DNA from: Acidimicrobiales bacterium
GTDB lineage: Bacteria > Actinomycetota > Acidimicrobiia > Acidimicrobiales > SHLQ01
DNA length: 64,000 nucleotides
Assembly: GCA_020629635.1 (NCBI GenBank)
Contig: JAHDCX010000009.1
Coordinates: forward strand, 145,460 to 209,459
Direction: 5' to 3'
Part shown: positions 43,801-50,754 of the stretch, piece by piece
Layout: every line of letters begins with the position of its first letter
Numbering within the stretch: the first letter of the stretch is position 1
The notes under the pieces: model-generated
The model's input: the letters and a program-made list of their open reading frames with translations, nothing else
Database searches by the model: none
What the model was told of the DNA's origin: nothing
Program-made: the position numbers and the translations under genes

Positions 43801-46358
43801 CCGCCGGCGTTCCATTCGAAGATCTCGACCGCACCGCAGTCGAGCGCCCCACAGGCGTTGTCGTGGCCGGGGATGCCGACGGCGAGCAGCGAGCCGTCGG
43901 AGGTGATGGCGACGTCGTAGCCGAAGTCGAGGTTTCCGGTGCTGTTGTCCGCCAGGTCACCCACCAGGTAGGCCCGAGTCGACCATGAGGTGCCGTTGTG
44001 TTCGTAGACCGCGACACCTCCCGCACCGCCCGGAGAGCCGATGGCGAGGTAGTTGCCCTCGAGGTCGATGCTTGCGCCGAACGGCTTTGCGTCATCGGTC
44101 TCGGTCGGATCGACGATCAGCTGGTCGAGCGTCCACGGGTCGGTGGCACTCGCACGTTCGTAGGTGTAGACGAGCCCGTTGAGTGGCTGGTCCTGGTCAT
44201 CGCCGGTTGCGCCCACCGCCATGCGGTTGCCGCTGATCGCGACCGAGTAGCCGAAGAGATCGAAGGCCGCGGCGGTGCTCGTCTGCTTGGTGGTGAAGAG
44301 GCTTGCGAAGTTGGGACCCGTGGTCGTGATCCGGCCGGACGACGGACTCCGACGCTGATCGTTGCGGACGAAGCCGGGCGATCCGGCAACGTAGGTCTCA
44401 TCGACGCCGGGAGGACCAGCAGCGACGCCGAAGCCGTACCGGTCGAGACCGGCCGCGGTCGGCCATGCGGTCGGCAAGTCGAGCTCGGCGGCGCTCGCCC
44501 CGGCACCGCCGTTGTCCATGGACACCTCCACGGCGTCGTACTGGTAGACCCGAACGATGCCCCGTTCTGGGTTGCCACCGCCGCTCTCGAATGGTGCGCC
44601 GACGATGACCTGGTCGCTCTCGCCGTCGAAGGCGACGCTGAAGCCCATGCCGTCGTCGGCGATCGGAGCGGTGATGTCACCAAGACCAACCGTGGCGAGC
44701 TGCTCGGCGCCCGGAGCACCCGTGAGTCGGTACACACGGACTCCACCGGTGCCCGAGTCGCCCTGGTCTTCTCTGCTCCGGAACGGCCGGCCGGCGACAA
44801 CGATCCAGTCGCCGTTCGATGCCTGATCGATCGACACGGCCGAACCGAACTCCTGACCAACCGCGCCCGACGGTCCCTGGTCCTGGTCGATGGCCTTCCA
44901 GGCGGCACCGTCGAGCACGTGGAGCTGGACCGAGCCGGAGTCGGACGCGGCCACGAACGGGTCGCCGGGCGAACCCGTGATCACGTACGTGCCGTCGGAG
45001 GAGATGTCGATGGATTCGCCGAGGCGGTCGACCGTCTGCGGCGTGGCGACCGCAGCGGCGGTGAGCACGTCGCCGTCCTCACGCAGCCAGGGGTCGCCAA
45101 AGGACGCGCCCGGCTCGTACACGTAGCCACGGCCTTCGCCGCCCTCCGCGCCGGGTGCGCCGACCACGATGCGGCCAGAATCGGCCACAGCAACGCTCTT
45201 GCCGAACTCGCTCCCGTCGAAGCCGCCCTGCGCCGCGTCGCCACAGGTGCCGCCTCCCGCGTTGCACTCGTACAGAATCTGTTGGAGCCGCCAGAGTCCG
45301 TCACCGGGGTCAGGGGCGTACACGAACACGGCGCCCGCATCGACCCCGTTCTCGTCATCGCCGGGAGCACCGACCACGGCGATCTGGGCGGTCTCGTTGA
45401 CGTCGACGTCCCACGCGAAGTCGATGTTCACGTCGCGGGTGTTGCCCAGACCGGTGATTCGGTCCCAGTCGGCCCCGTTCCACTCGAACAGACTGGCGAG
45501 ACCCTCGTCGGGCCCCTGCTGATCAGCGCCCCGAGCCGACACCACGAGCAGCGAGCCGTCGGTCGCCACCGCTTCACCAAAGAGATCTCCGGTGGTGTGG
45601 CTTGGCTGTCGGATGTCCTGGTCGGCGTCGATGATTGGATCGATCGTGACGGGATACGTCGCGCCGGCGGCATCGACCTCGATGCGGACCGTTGAGCCGT
45701 CGACGGTCATGACCGCAGGCAGGTCGACGCCGTCAGCGTCGAACGCAACGAGGTTGCGGTACCAGGCGGTCGAGCCGTCGGCGAGGAGAAGCTGGACGGT
45801 CGAGTCGTCGATGAGAAGCGGCGATGCGCCGGCGAACTCGACGCCGACGGTGAGGGTCGTGGCGCCATCAGCCGGCGCCGAGGCGAACGTCCAGCCCTGC
45901 TCGTGGGCGCGTCCGTCACGGACCCACCATTCGGTGACATCGCCGCGGGTGTAGGTGACCGTGTCGCCGCTCAGAACGGGCTCGACCGCCGCCACCGTTT
46001 CGCCCTGGATGGTGGAGGTGGCCACGGCGAAGGTACGAGCGGAGTCGGCCTCGAACACAGGGCCAGCGAGCATGAAGCGGCCGTCAAGGGAAGCCGTTGC
46101 CCCCGGGAGCACGACGCCCTCGCCGACAGTCGCCAGCTGTTCGAGCGCGGCGACGTCCGCCGGAGACGGTTCGGTGATCGAGCGAGACGGCAGTGCCTCG
46201 CCGATCGATTCGAGCACCGTCGGTGGTTGCACACCCAGGACGCTCGCCACCATGGCGAGGATCGCCACGGCGGCGATCAGCATCGAGGAGGGTCCTCGGG
46301 TCGGAACCGCCACCTGGGGGGACGGTCCGGTCGGTCCGGCAACGCTCAGCACGCTCAT
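34875..46358 (-). CDS. Giant secreted multidomain protein: FG-GAP region, PLAAV repeats, C25-like protease, Ig/PKD, RTX tail
   Basis: The 3,827-residue protein has an N-terminal hydrophobic segment (about 26-45), consistent with export. Residues about 245-1460 are FG-GAP/integrin-like repeats (VGAPGDD, AVGIPGHDN). Residues about 1500-1990 are a PLAAV-type five-residue repeat array, and about 2010-2235 a TLGDL-type region. A DUF11-like and a PPC-like domain follow (to about 2530). Residues about 2550-2975 resemble gingipain-family C25 peptidase, with VVIVGGDPIVPMARL, LALGRLVETPTEI, candidate catalytic H2823/H2826 (LNAHFDHY) and C2866 (SMGCHGGLN). Ig-like modules, a PKD-like domain (WGDGTSC, about 3560) and GGxGxD RTX repeats (about 3625-3826) end the protein. 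The ATG has AAGGTGGAG upstream. No secretion genes are adjacent. Confidence 0.82.
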   Translation of the reverse strand: MSVLSVAGPTGPSPQVAVPTRGPSSMLIAAVAILAMVASVLGVQPPTVLESIGEALPSRSITEPSPADVAALEQLATVGEGVVLPGATASLDGRFMLAGPVFEADSARTFAVATSTIQGETVAAVEPVLSGDTVTYTRGDVTEWWVRDGRAHEQGWTFASAPADGATTLTVGVEFAGASPLLIDDSTVQLLLADGSTAWYRNLVAFDADGVDLPAVMTVDGSTVRIEVDAAGATYPVTIDPIIDADQDIRQPSHTTGDLFGEAVATDGSLLVVSARGADQQGPDEGLASLFEWNGADWDRITGLGNTRDVNIDFAWDVDVNETAQIAVVGAPGDDENGVDAGAVFVYAPDPGDGLWRLQQILYECNAGGGTCGDAAQGGFDGSEFGKSVAVADSGRIVVGAPGAEGGEGRGYVYEPGASFGDPWLREDGDVLTAAAVATPQTVDRLGESIDISSDGTYVITGSPGDPFVAASDSGSVQLHVLDGAAWKAIDQDQGPSGAVGQEFGSAVSIDQASNGDWIVVAGRPFRSREDQGDSGTGGVRVYRLTGAPGAEQLATVGLGDITAPIADDGMGFSVAFDGESDQVIVGAPFESGGGNPERGIVRVYQYDAVEVSMDNGGAGASAAELDLPTAWPTAAGLDRYGFGVAAGPPGVDETYVAGSPGFVRNDQRRSPSSGRITTTGPNFASLFTTKQTSTAAAFDLFGYSVAISGNRMAVGATGDDQDQPLNGLVYTYERASATDPWTLDQLIVDPTETDDAKPFGASIDLEGNYLAIGSPGGAGGVAVYEHNGTSWSTRAYLVGDLADNSTGNLDFGYDVAITSDGSLLAVGIPGHDNACGALDCGAVEIFEWNAGGPSYDSIGILSKSNGEEDNQFLGYSVDIDQGTEAAEGGVPVWRVVAGSATDTNSISLNTWTRSFGAPSFAPFTFESDLPAQASIAVGESVAMDGDRIVAASLSGLNDQLVVFDLNGPGEWADRVIFEGLLFNGSSVTPNNQLDVSGDTIAIGRSDGFGGEVGVFYNDPAFGWGLADTNAGWTNGPVDRIQPAGRVAGDGIGFSVAVDGGTTKTILAGAPSTGGGFDDVGQVYSTNFTEAGTPEPDNKLTVDTFGSGLFGSAISILDLGAPFPPFALVSEPGSNRAHFLEFDGTSWTIKQTFDFDNPVVDVDFGDSGAVVLEDSGLVSIFNLGCVGGVPPSCSLSRSAVTGNFIGTTATSIVVTSNDEIVVAGPSGDEISQIPIADGSNLPTFGPGLVPADEFGDSMDASGTIVAIGAPGVDGGDGRVYLYDAQNLSFIETIDSPLGPGSAGRFGDSVALDGDTLVVGTPDFQPGGGVDGSFVIMDISGPTATVVDTPSINAGSGLSGWGFSVDIDGDVIVVGGTGYEESGVAFRDGSAVAFGLDGGTWVQTDQFDHTDDAAADQAGFAVAVAGTNVLVGARLDDNPQGENAGAVYAYEATPIVAPPVLDDPQLTFSIGLDAGSPASVTVAPSGIAVGAFSQQLLEDAAENDSTVAAAPLAATDLDATPLAAVPLAATPLAALALDPTSTISSIPIIEIGLDEDGGWPALFESTGSALADVPINDITFGDVAADPNAGFAGGAGSLASTPLAAVDVNGTPLAAIPLAAVVLGELTLDEIPGPDWCTILTPYVSGGCGTIGAITLMEASVSGVPLAALPLAAVPLAAVDFQATPLAAVPLAAVDLEASPLAAVPLAAVPLAAVGLDSTPLAAVPLAAVPLAAVDLNGTPLAATPLAAVPLAALELQNVPLAATPLAAVDVGSLPLAAVTLAAVAYADVALADIPPSALEPGSGDWCQILEDINAGYDCSNGVSEASFLASTTIADLGVNGVPLAAVPLAAVPLAAVPLAAVPLAAVPLAAVPLAAVPVGGLPLAAVDITGTPLAAVAGGSTLASVPLAAVDIVGSPLAAVPLAAVDVAALDIGTTPLAAVPLAAVPLAAVPLAAVTLDGTAIENLPLAAVDVLSSPLAAVPLAAVPLAAVGNVDCDLVDCEIDTIGDAIRVGALDPNQLTLGELGDARAGIGLGDLEFFTNESIEDALAGAGLTLGDLTDLDDLTLGDLPNDLPQLADDTLGDLEAALYNVNFADLINAFQTAPGSPIDGAAVEPLLRAFVDNYTFADLTVYGDVTLGTFLEDGADASITFGQLGTIFDLIHSTDTTGFSINPGASDLGDLAAQGLLADLTLADLIGTAELDAVQLATLLNELGDAGLLEGFTLGDVLVTLVDPGEIPFSDLDFTEVESSELPTGTVPPVTFASTFEVTNTVLNRTVEVVVQLPATASYAPTSGLLVGPRPVEAEPVIDGNTLTWTFGAIAPDLEYTLTFDVVPTVSLGSTTLDATGRVLGTPQSISAISAVEVAEGLEPNDFPATTALSPDTIYLTYISSESDNDVFDITVSDNDQLAIQLSGLAADFDFAVYGRPADGNVNAALTDTSDNAPIEPILDPDQTGANSEPLDDFRRLDQEDGTLEFIGLSNAPGTEVEQLLTDPLPAGTYVIQVFGANGATSIEPAALQVQRITGDARPPCAAEGAITGAVGTAPSLAGSTANTVFIVNEQRIRHFHGQAGLDELNTAMADFVDYLTVDNPALGIDPIVVPVDGIGAVQAAYAAWDTDGSCSPESANAVVAAIVDQVIDPLRGSLENVVIVGGDPIVPMARLLDATEIANEYDFRHEFIGDNIVGGNANAINALTASFWDRQYLSDEPYGEAAAQDLGNRYLYVSDLALGRLVETPTEIAGQLAHFETFNGSLEANTAAVLGYDFLVDSSEEIAADLAAAGLTVDDELADGLDAGGAKWDRNDAQAKLIGGAGGADLISLNAHFDHYRALPADGDQVPNFTNNLLADTIAASPGSLIGSIIFSMGCHGGLNVSDQQIGDGPDNTNGDWAQTFAADQAIFIGNTGFGYGDTEAVAYTERLMALFAENAVRPVLLPDGLQTTIGQALTFAKNTYAADLSTFSVYDEKALMESTFYGLPFYRVGATPVPAPPAPETTTVPDATGIETFTVNATPANTPATTDRGTIWSNPDANGDPQTIVAPARPIQPSESFEISVVDDADTTNLAQVAHGALVLDMVSTYQSPVDPVIAAVTFNESEDSPEPPIGDQVFPAKPVTINSSTTVGGERQTLVLATGQFDSFGSVQRLDSELDVVVYYDTPNESDFVDPTIGAVESILTGGTLTVSTSVTDAAAVRRVYMLVGENPGTGTVDWKGLDLQNDPGTDEWSGSIQVAAGTTEVEFLLQAVDANGNVGYATNKARNFEDDVVSEPPPPAPDLDVTVSNANLDGGSGWYTGSVTVTVDSGDLDATYVVLPGGDPAPVPAGGSFTITDEGVNRWEVTRADGQKEVGEVRIDTLNPTVTLAPPANGATYTVSEVPGVGFTCLDTSLQTCVATADGQSISNGDALPDGLGSHSVSVTATDALGNQASASATYTVIADPVDNPPSVTISTPNDGAEFTVGAVPDIAFSCSDQNLASCTATVNGTPIADGDPLPGTVGSYTVEVTGVDAGGQQTTETATYTVVDDDPGPALVIEEIAVEGVALVGEEVAVEGEFTGGTAPYSVSIDWGDGTSCPGDGSCSVTAPSDDDPGVLEGALVYPTAGVYEITVTITDSTGASVSETLTTATCTITGTNRRDVLAGTNGDDVICGRGGNDRIFGNGGDDIIFGGAGRDEIQGGNGDDVIFGGRGNDTIVGGNGDDVISGGRGTDVIRGGNGDDVLRGRRGNDQLYGDDGDDLLYGNRNDDRLWGGDGADELFGGSGDDQLRGEPGDDLLVGGAGADLALGNRGDDEIFGSGGNDDLRGGNDDDTIDGGAGTDRCRGNSGSDTLVACET
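40728..40845. repeat. 15-base coding minisatellite (PLAAV units)
   Basis: Within the giant gene, seven consecutive near-identical 15-base units encode PLAAV, differing mostly at third codon positions, followed by one variant unit (PVGGL). This is the most regular stretch of the longer array at about 40380-41850. Confidence 0.85.
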
Positions 46359-46523
46359 GTTCAGTTGTCTCCACCTTCGGCAGACGCGGGATCTGCGATC
46401 GACTCACCACTCGCCCTGGGCAAATTCACCCAAAGCACACCGTAGACGACGGTACGTGACCCGTCGCCTCGAATTCTGACTACTGGTGGTCAAATCGCCC
46501 GATGGCGGAGAGAACGTGGCGTT

Positions 46524-48155
46524 TCAGCCCACGGGGAGGCCCGGAACGCAGCCGGGTATGGCGAAGTCCGGGCCGACATTCGGATACGTCACGCTCGAAT
46601 TCAGGAGTCGTTTGTCGTCCGTGATGAGTGGCGAGTTGTAGGCGTCGTTGAACAACCGGTTGGGGTCTCCGCCCTGGCCATCCCAGTTGGTGCACCACAC
46701 GCCCGTCGCGATGTCGAGCGAGATGAAGAACGAACTGGCCGGATCAGTGGTCGAGTACAAGGCATCGATCTCGGCTTCGCTCGCATTGAGGAGTCGGGTG
46801 ACGTTCTCGGTGAATCCGCCCACACCGCCAAGACGGTTGATCGAGATCGTGGTCTTCGCGCCGAGCGCATCGAGCGGAATGATGCGCAACGGGTCGGCCC
46901 AGCCCCCGACCGAGAGCGCACCGCTGCTGAGCGGAATCGCCGGAGCGAACCCGGGCTCGGCAGGCGAGGACGACAGCACCTCGCGCCAATTGGCGGGCCC
47001 GAGCGGCTCGAACTGCTCGGCGACGAGATCGTCGTAGCGGCGATCGAGCCGGCGTTCGATGCGGTCGAGTTCGGCCTGCTTGCCCCAGTAGCCGACGCCG
47101 ATGTCGTCGAAGTCCGGCGTGAACGGGATTGGCTCGGCCGCCAACCAGGCGTCGCGCGCCTCCGCCCAGGTCTCTCGGGAGTCGCCCGTGATTACCCCGG
47201 TCACGCCGAACGTCGACATGTAGCGGCCGACCGGATCGTCGAGACGATTCGGCCCTCCGACCGCTGCCCGCGCCTCACGATAGGCATTGAAGAGCTCGGT
47301 CAGTTCTTCGCCGCAGGTCCGTCCGTCATTGGCAGGCAGCGCGGCCGTCTGCTCCCAGGTGAGGTCCTTGCTCGCGAACGCACAGGCGCGGAGCCAATCT
47401 TCGAATCCGTCCATGTCGGCTGGCCCGTACCCGGCATAGAAGTTGCCGTAGAGGCCGAACAGCTCGGCGAGCTCGACGGTGTTGATGACCGACGTGCGCA
47501 CGAAGATGCGATCGCTGTCGACCTGGAACTGCAGGCCCTTCTGGAGTCCGTCGATGATGTCGGTGACGTGGAACACCGGGTCGGGTGACGTGGCGAGCAG
47601 CGTGAAGATCTCCGGATTGACGAGCGGGCCCAGGTCGCGCAGGACCCGCCCGAAGGCGGCGACGCCCTCGAGCGGAGCGTCGCCTTCGAGGAGTTCGAGG
47701 ATCTGACCCTCCTGGACGCCGGCGAGGATCGCGCTGACCGTGTCGACGTCCTGGAACAGGCCCGCGTCGGTGAGCCCGACCACCGACTTGAGCATCAGCG
47801 CCTGACGGTTGCGCTGCTGCCCGGCGTTGCACCAACGGTCCTTCGCCCCGCACCGATGCATGCGTTCATTTGCCCACATGCTCTCCATCAAGAAGGCCGT
47901 GATGCTGCCCGAGCTGCCCCCTGCGGCACAGGTGATCGTGCCGTACTCCTCGACGTGGCGAGCCAGCGCGCCGTAATGCGCGAAGAGGTTGGGGCCGTTG
48001 CCGCGGATGCCCGCACACGTCGAGTCGCCCGACCACGGACGTGGCGGGTTGAACGAGCGACCGCTTTCCGCTGCTGCCGCCGGGGTGACCCCGGCGATCA
48101 GACTGAAGATCACTGCGATCGCCAAGGTGACGAAGGTGCGCCGCCGAGTGTTCAT
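46524..48155 (-). CDS. Secreted patatin-like phospholipase (probable)
   Basis: The 543-residue exported protein has a clear signal peptide (MNTRRRTFVTLAIAVIFSLI, with AAAAES at the cleavage site). NGPNLFAHYGALARHVEEYG resembles the patatin oxyanion region and first helix, followed by the nucleophile elbow AAGGSSGSITAF (GxSxG). The expected Asp of the Ser-Asp dyad may be in GGWADPLRI (about residue 415), but this is less certain. Several Cys suggest disulfides. ATG 48155 has GTGGGGGAC just upstream. It precedes the giant secreted protein gene on the same strand with a 165-base gap, so the two may be co-regulated. Confidence 0.6.
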   Translation of the reverse strand: MNTRRRTFVTLAIAVIFSLIAGVTPAAAAESGRSFNPPRPWSGDSTCAGIRGNGPNLFAHYGALARHVEEYGTITCAAGGSSGSITAFLMESMWANERMHRCGAKDRWCNAGQQRNRQALMLKSVVGLTDAGLFQDVDTVSAILAGVQEGQILELLEGDAPLEGVAAFGRVLRDLGPLVNPEIFTLLATSPDPVFHVTDIIDGLQKGLQFQVDSDRIFVRTSVINTVELAELFGLYGNFYAGYGPADMDGFEDWLRACAFASKDLTWEQTAALPANDGRTCGEELTELFNAYREARAAVGGPNRLDDPVGRYMSTFGVTGVITGDSRETWAEARDAWLAAEPIPFTPDFDDIGVGYWGKQAELDRIERRLDRRYDDLVAEQFEPLGPANWREVLSSSPAEPGFAPAIPLSSGALSVGGWADPLRIIPLDALGAKTTISINRLGGVGGFTENVTRLLNASEAEIDALYSTTDPASSFFISLDIATGVWCTNWDGQGGDPNRLFNDAYNSPLITDDKRLLNSSVTYPNVGPDFAIPGCVPGLPVG

Positions 48156-48233
48156 GATGTCCCCCACAGGTGTGCCTGGCGTCACGCTAGGCGACGAGCG
48201 GGGTCGATGTGAACGTGCGTGGTCGGGATCGAC

Positions 48234-48692
48234 TCAGCGTCGGGTTTCGAAGAACGCGGTGAGCAGTGCCGCGCACTCGGGTTCTCGCACGCGCATCATG
48301 ACGTCATAGTGGTGCGGGAAACGGGGGTCTGACCCCACGTTGTAGAGCGAGCCGAGAGCACCAGCTTTCAGGTCCGTCGCACCGAACACGACGTGACCGA
48401 TCCGCGCCTGCTGCGCCGCGCCCGCACACATGACGCACGGTTCGAGCGTCACGACAAGCGTGTGATCATCGAGCCGCCAGGTGCCCGACGCAGCGGCGGC
48501 ATCCCGGAGTGCGAGGACCTCGGCGTGGGCGGTCGGGTCGCCGGTGAGCTCGCGTTCGTTGTGGCGGGACGAGACCACCCACCCGTCCGGGCCCACGACG
48601 ATCGCGCCGACCGGGACGTCGTCGTGATCGAGCGCCCGCTTCGCCTCGTCGAGCGCCATCTGCATCCACTCGTCGTGGGTCGGATCGGTCAC
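48234..48692 (-). CDS. tadA: tRNA-specific adenosine deaminase TadA
   Basis: Zinc deaminase that makes inosine at the wobble position of tRNA-Arg(ACG). The 152-residue protein has the zinc ligand and proton-shuttle pair in TAHAEVLAL and the PCVMCAGA Cys pair, plus VPVGAIVVG and RHNERELTGDPT. The start codon is GTG 48692. Near the 3' end it encodes NVGSDPRFP through a perfect GGGGTCTGACCCC palindrome (48324-48336), part of the dispersed repeat family. It is divergent from the nitrilase gene (31 bases). Confidence 0.95.
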   Translation of the reverse strand: MTDPTHDEWMQMALDEAKRALDHDDVPVGAIVVGPDGWVVSSRHNERELTGDPTAHAEVLALRDAAAASGTWRLDDHTLVVTLEPCVMCAGAAQQARIGHVVFGATDLKAGALGSLYNVGSDPRFPHHYDVMMRVREPECAALLTAFFETRR

Positions 48693-48723
48693 GTCGTCAC
48701 CGTAGCCATGTCAGACTTCGGAG

Positions 48724-49668
48724 ATGCGAGTTGCCGCCGTCCAGAAGCCACCCGTCTTCCTGGATCGGGTCGGCACGACCGCTCGTGTCGTCGAGACGAT
48801 CCACGAGGCGGCAGCCGACGGCGTGGAGCTGATCGCCTTCCCCGAGACGTATGTGGCCGGGTATCCCTGGTGGGCCGACTTCACGCATGCGTCCGAGTTC
48901 GACAGCCCCAAGCAGAAGGCCGCCTTCGCCCAATACGTGGCGTCGGCGGTCGACATCGCACGGGGTGACCTGGACGACGTGGTCGCGGCCTGCGCCGAGA
49001 CAGGGATGTTCGTCCAGCTCGGCGTGGCCGAGCGTGGACCAACCGGCACGTCGATCTACTGCACGCTCGTGTCGATCGATCCGACCGCCGGGATTGTCGG
49101 TACCCACCGCAAGCTCAAACCGACGTACGGTGAGCGCCTGTTCTGGGCAGACGGCGACGGCAACGGCCTGCGGGTGCACGAGCATCGCGGTGTACGTGTG
49201 AGCGGGCTCAACTGCTGGGAGAACTGGATGCCCCTCGCCCGGGCGGCGATCTGGGCGCAGGGCCCCGAGGTCCACGTCGCCACATGGCCCGGGTCACCCG
49301 GCGTGGCACACGATCCGAGCCGCTTCGCCGCGATGGAGGGTCGAGTCTTCGTGGTCAGTGCGGGTGCGGTGCTTCGAGCCGAACACCTTCCCGACGACTT
49401 TGCGTTGCGTGACGAGATGCTCGAGTTCGGCAACCGCTTCTCGAGCGGTGGTTCGATCATCGTCGGCCCCGACGGCGAAACGGTGGCCGTCGCCGACAAG
49501 CACGAAGAGACGGTGTTGATCGCGGATCTCGACCTCACCAAGGTCCACGAGGCCCGCCACAACTTCGACCCCGGCGGCCACTACAGCCGACCCGACGTGC
49601 TCCGCCTCGACGTCGACCGCGCGCGCCGAGGGCCTGCGACGTTCCACGATGAGGAGAACGGCTCATGA
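48724..49668 (+). CDS. Nitrilase / aliphatic nitrilase-type carbon-nitrogen hydrolase
   Basis: The 314-residue enzyme has a complete nitrilase triad: E41 in AFPETYVAGYP, K130 in GTHRKLKPTYGER and C164 in GLNCWENWMP. The CWEN form after the nucleophile and the YVAGYPWW block are typical of true nitrilases (nitrile to acid plus ammonia) rather than amidases. The stop overlaps the next gene, an alcohol dehydrogenase, by ATGA. The pair could act on a hydroxynitrile or its aldehyde, which is only inference. Confidence 0.9.
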   Translation: MRVAAVQKPPVFLDRVGTTARVVETIHEAAADGVELIAFPETYVAGYPWWADFTHASEFDSPKQKAAFAQYVASAVDIARGDLDDVVAACAETGMFVQLGVAERGPTGTSIYCTLVSIDPTAGIVGTHRKLKPTYGERLFWADGDGNGLRVHEHRGVRVSGLNCWENWMPLARAAIWAQGPEVHVATWPGSPGVAHDPSRFAAMEGRVFVVSAGAVLRAEHLPDDFALRDEMLEFGNRFSSGGSIIVGPDGETVAVADKHEETVLIADLDLTKVHEARHNFDPGGHYSRPDVLRLDVDRARRGPATFHDEENGS

Positions 49669-50741
49669 CTCGCGCCGCGATCCTTCGCGAAACGGGCCGC
49701 CCCGTGACGATCGAGGCGATCAGTCTCGACGACCCCGCACCCCACGAAGTCGTGATCCGAACGGCAGCAGTTGGGGTGTGTCACTCGGACCTGCACTTCA
49801 TCGACGGGCTGTACGCAACCGACCTCCCGGTCGTACCGGGCCACGAATCGGCGGGTGTGATCGAAGCTGTGGGTTCGGCGGTGACCGAGGTGGCGGTGGG
49901 CGATCACGTGATCACCTGCATGTCGAGCTTCTGCGGCCACTGCGCCCAGTGCCTGGTTGGCCGACCGGTCCTGTGCGAGAACCCCGACGCTCAACGGTCC
50001 GAGGGCAGCCGCCTCTACCTCGACGGCGAACCGATCCCGCAGCTCTACGGCCTGGCGTCGTACGCCGAGAAGATGCTCGTGCACGAGCGCGCCGCCGTGA
50101 AGATCCGCGACGACATGCCGCTCGACGCAGCCGCCCTGATCGGGTGCGCGGTGATGACCGGGTACGGCGCCGTGGTGAATACCGCCGGCGTCCGACCCGG
50201 CGAGACCGTCGTGGTCATCGGCTGCGGCGGCATCGGCTTGTCCGCGATCAACGGCGCCGCGATCGTCGGTGCCGGTCGAGTGATCGCCGTCGACGTCAAC
50301 GCCGACAAGCTCGACCTCGCCCAGCGCTTCGGGGCAACCGAGGTGGTCGACGCCTCGACCACCGACCCGGTCGCCGCAGTGCGAGAGATGACGGGTGGCG
50401 GAACGCCCTACGCATTCGAAGCGGTCGGCCTGAAGCAGACGTGCGAGCAGGCCTACGAGATGCTTCGGCCTGGCGGATCGGCCGTCGTGATCGGCATGGT
50501 GCCCGAGGGTCAGACCCTCGAGATCGATGCCAGCGAACTGCTCTACGAGAAGACGCTCACCGGCTCGAACATGGGCTCCAACCGTTTTCGGATCGACATG
50601 CCCCGGCTCGTCGAGTTCCACCTCGACGGCCGCCTCAAGCTCGATGACATGATCTCTCGCCGCATCGACCTCGACGACATCAACGACGCGTTCGACGAGA
50701 TGCGCGCCGGCCACGTCGCCCGATCGGTCATCGTCTTCTGA
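49665..50741 (+). CDS. Zinc-dependent alcohol dehydrogenase
   Basis: Medium-chain NAD(P)-dependent dehydrogenase of 358 residues. Catalytic zinc ligands are in GVCHSDLHF (Cys, Asp/Ser) and GHESAG (His-Glu). The four structural Cys are in MSSFCGHCAQCLVGRPVLC, and the nucleotide-binding VVVIGCGGIGLSAINGA is followed by DVNADKLDLA (Asp favours NAD). It resembles class III/arylalcohol or mycothiol-linked dehydrogenases (YxEKTLTGSNMGSNR region). It is co-translated with the nitrilase. Confidence 0.9.
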   Translation: MTRAAILRETGRPVTIEAISLDDPAPHEVVIRTAAVGVCHSDLHFIDGLYATDLPVVPGHESAGVIEAVGSAVTEVAVGDHVITCMSSFCGHCAQCLVGRPVLCENPDAQRSEGSRLYLDGEPIPQLYGLASYAEKMLVHERAAVKIRDDMPLDAAALIGCAVMTGYGAVVNTAGVRPGETVVVIGCGGIGLSAINGAAIVGAGRVIAVDVNADKLDLAQRFGATEVVDASTTDPVAAVREMTGGGTPYAFEAVGLKQTCEQAYEMLRPGGSAVVIGMVPEGQTLEIDASELLYEKTLTGSNMGSNRFRIDMPRLVEFHLDGRLKLDDMISRRIDLDDINDAFDEMRAGHVARSVIVF

Positions 50742-50754
50742 GCGGACGACCCCG

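Noticed and set aside
46359..46523. Promoter for the giant gene in the 165-base gap
   Set aside because: TTGACC occurs on the minus strand, but I find no -10 hexamer at suitable spacing, so I do not call it.
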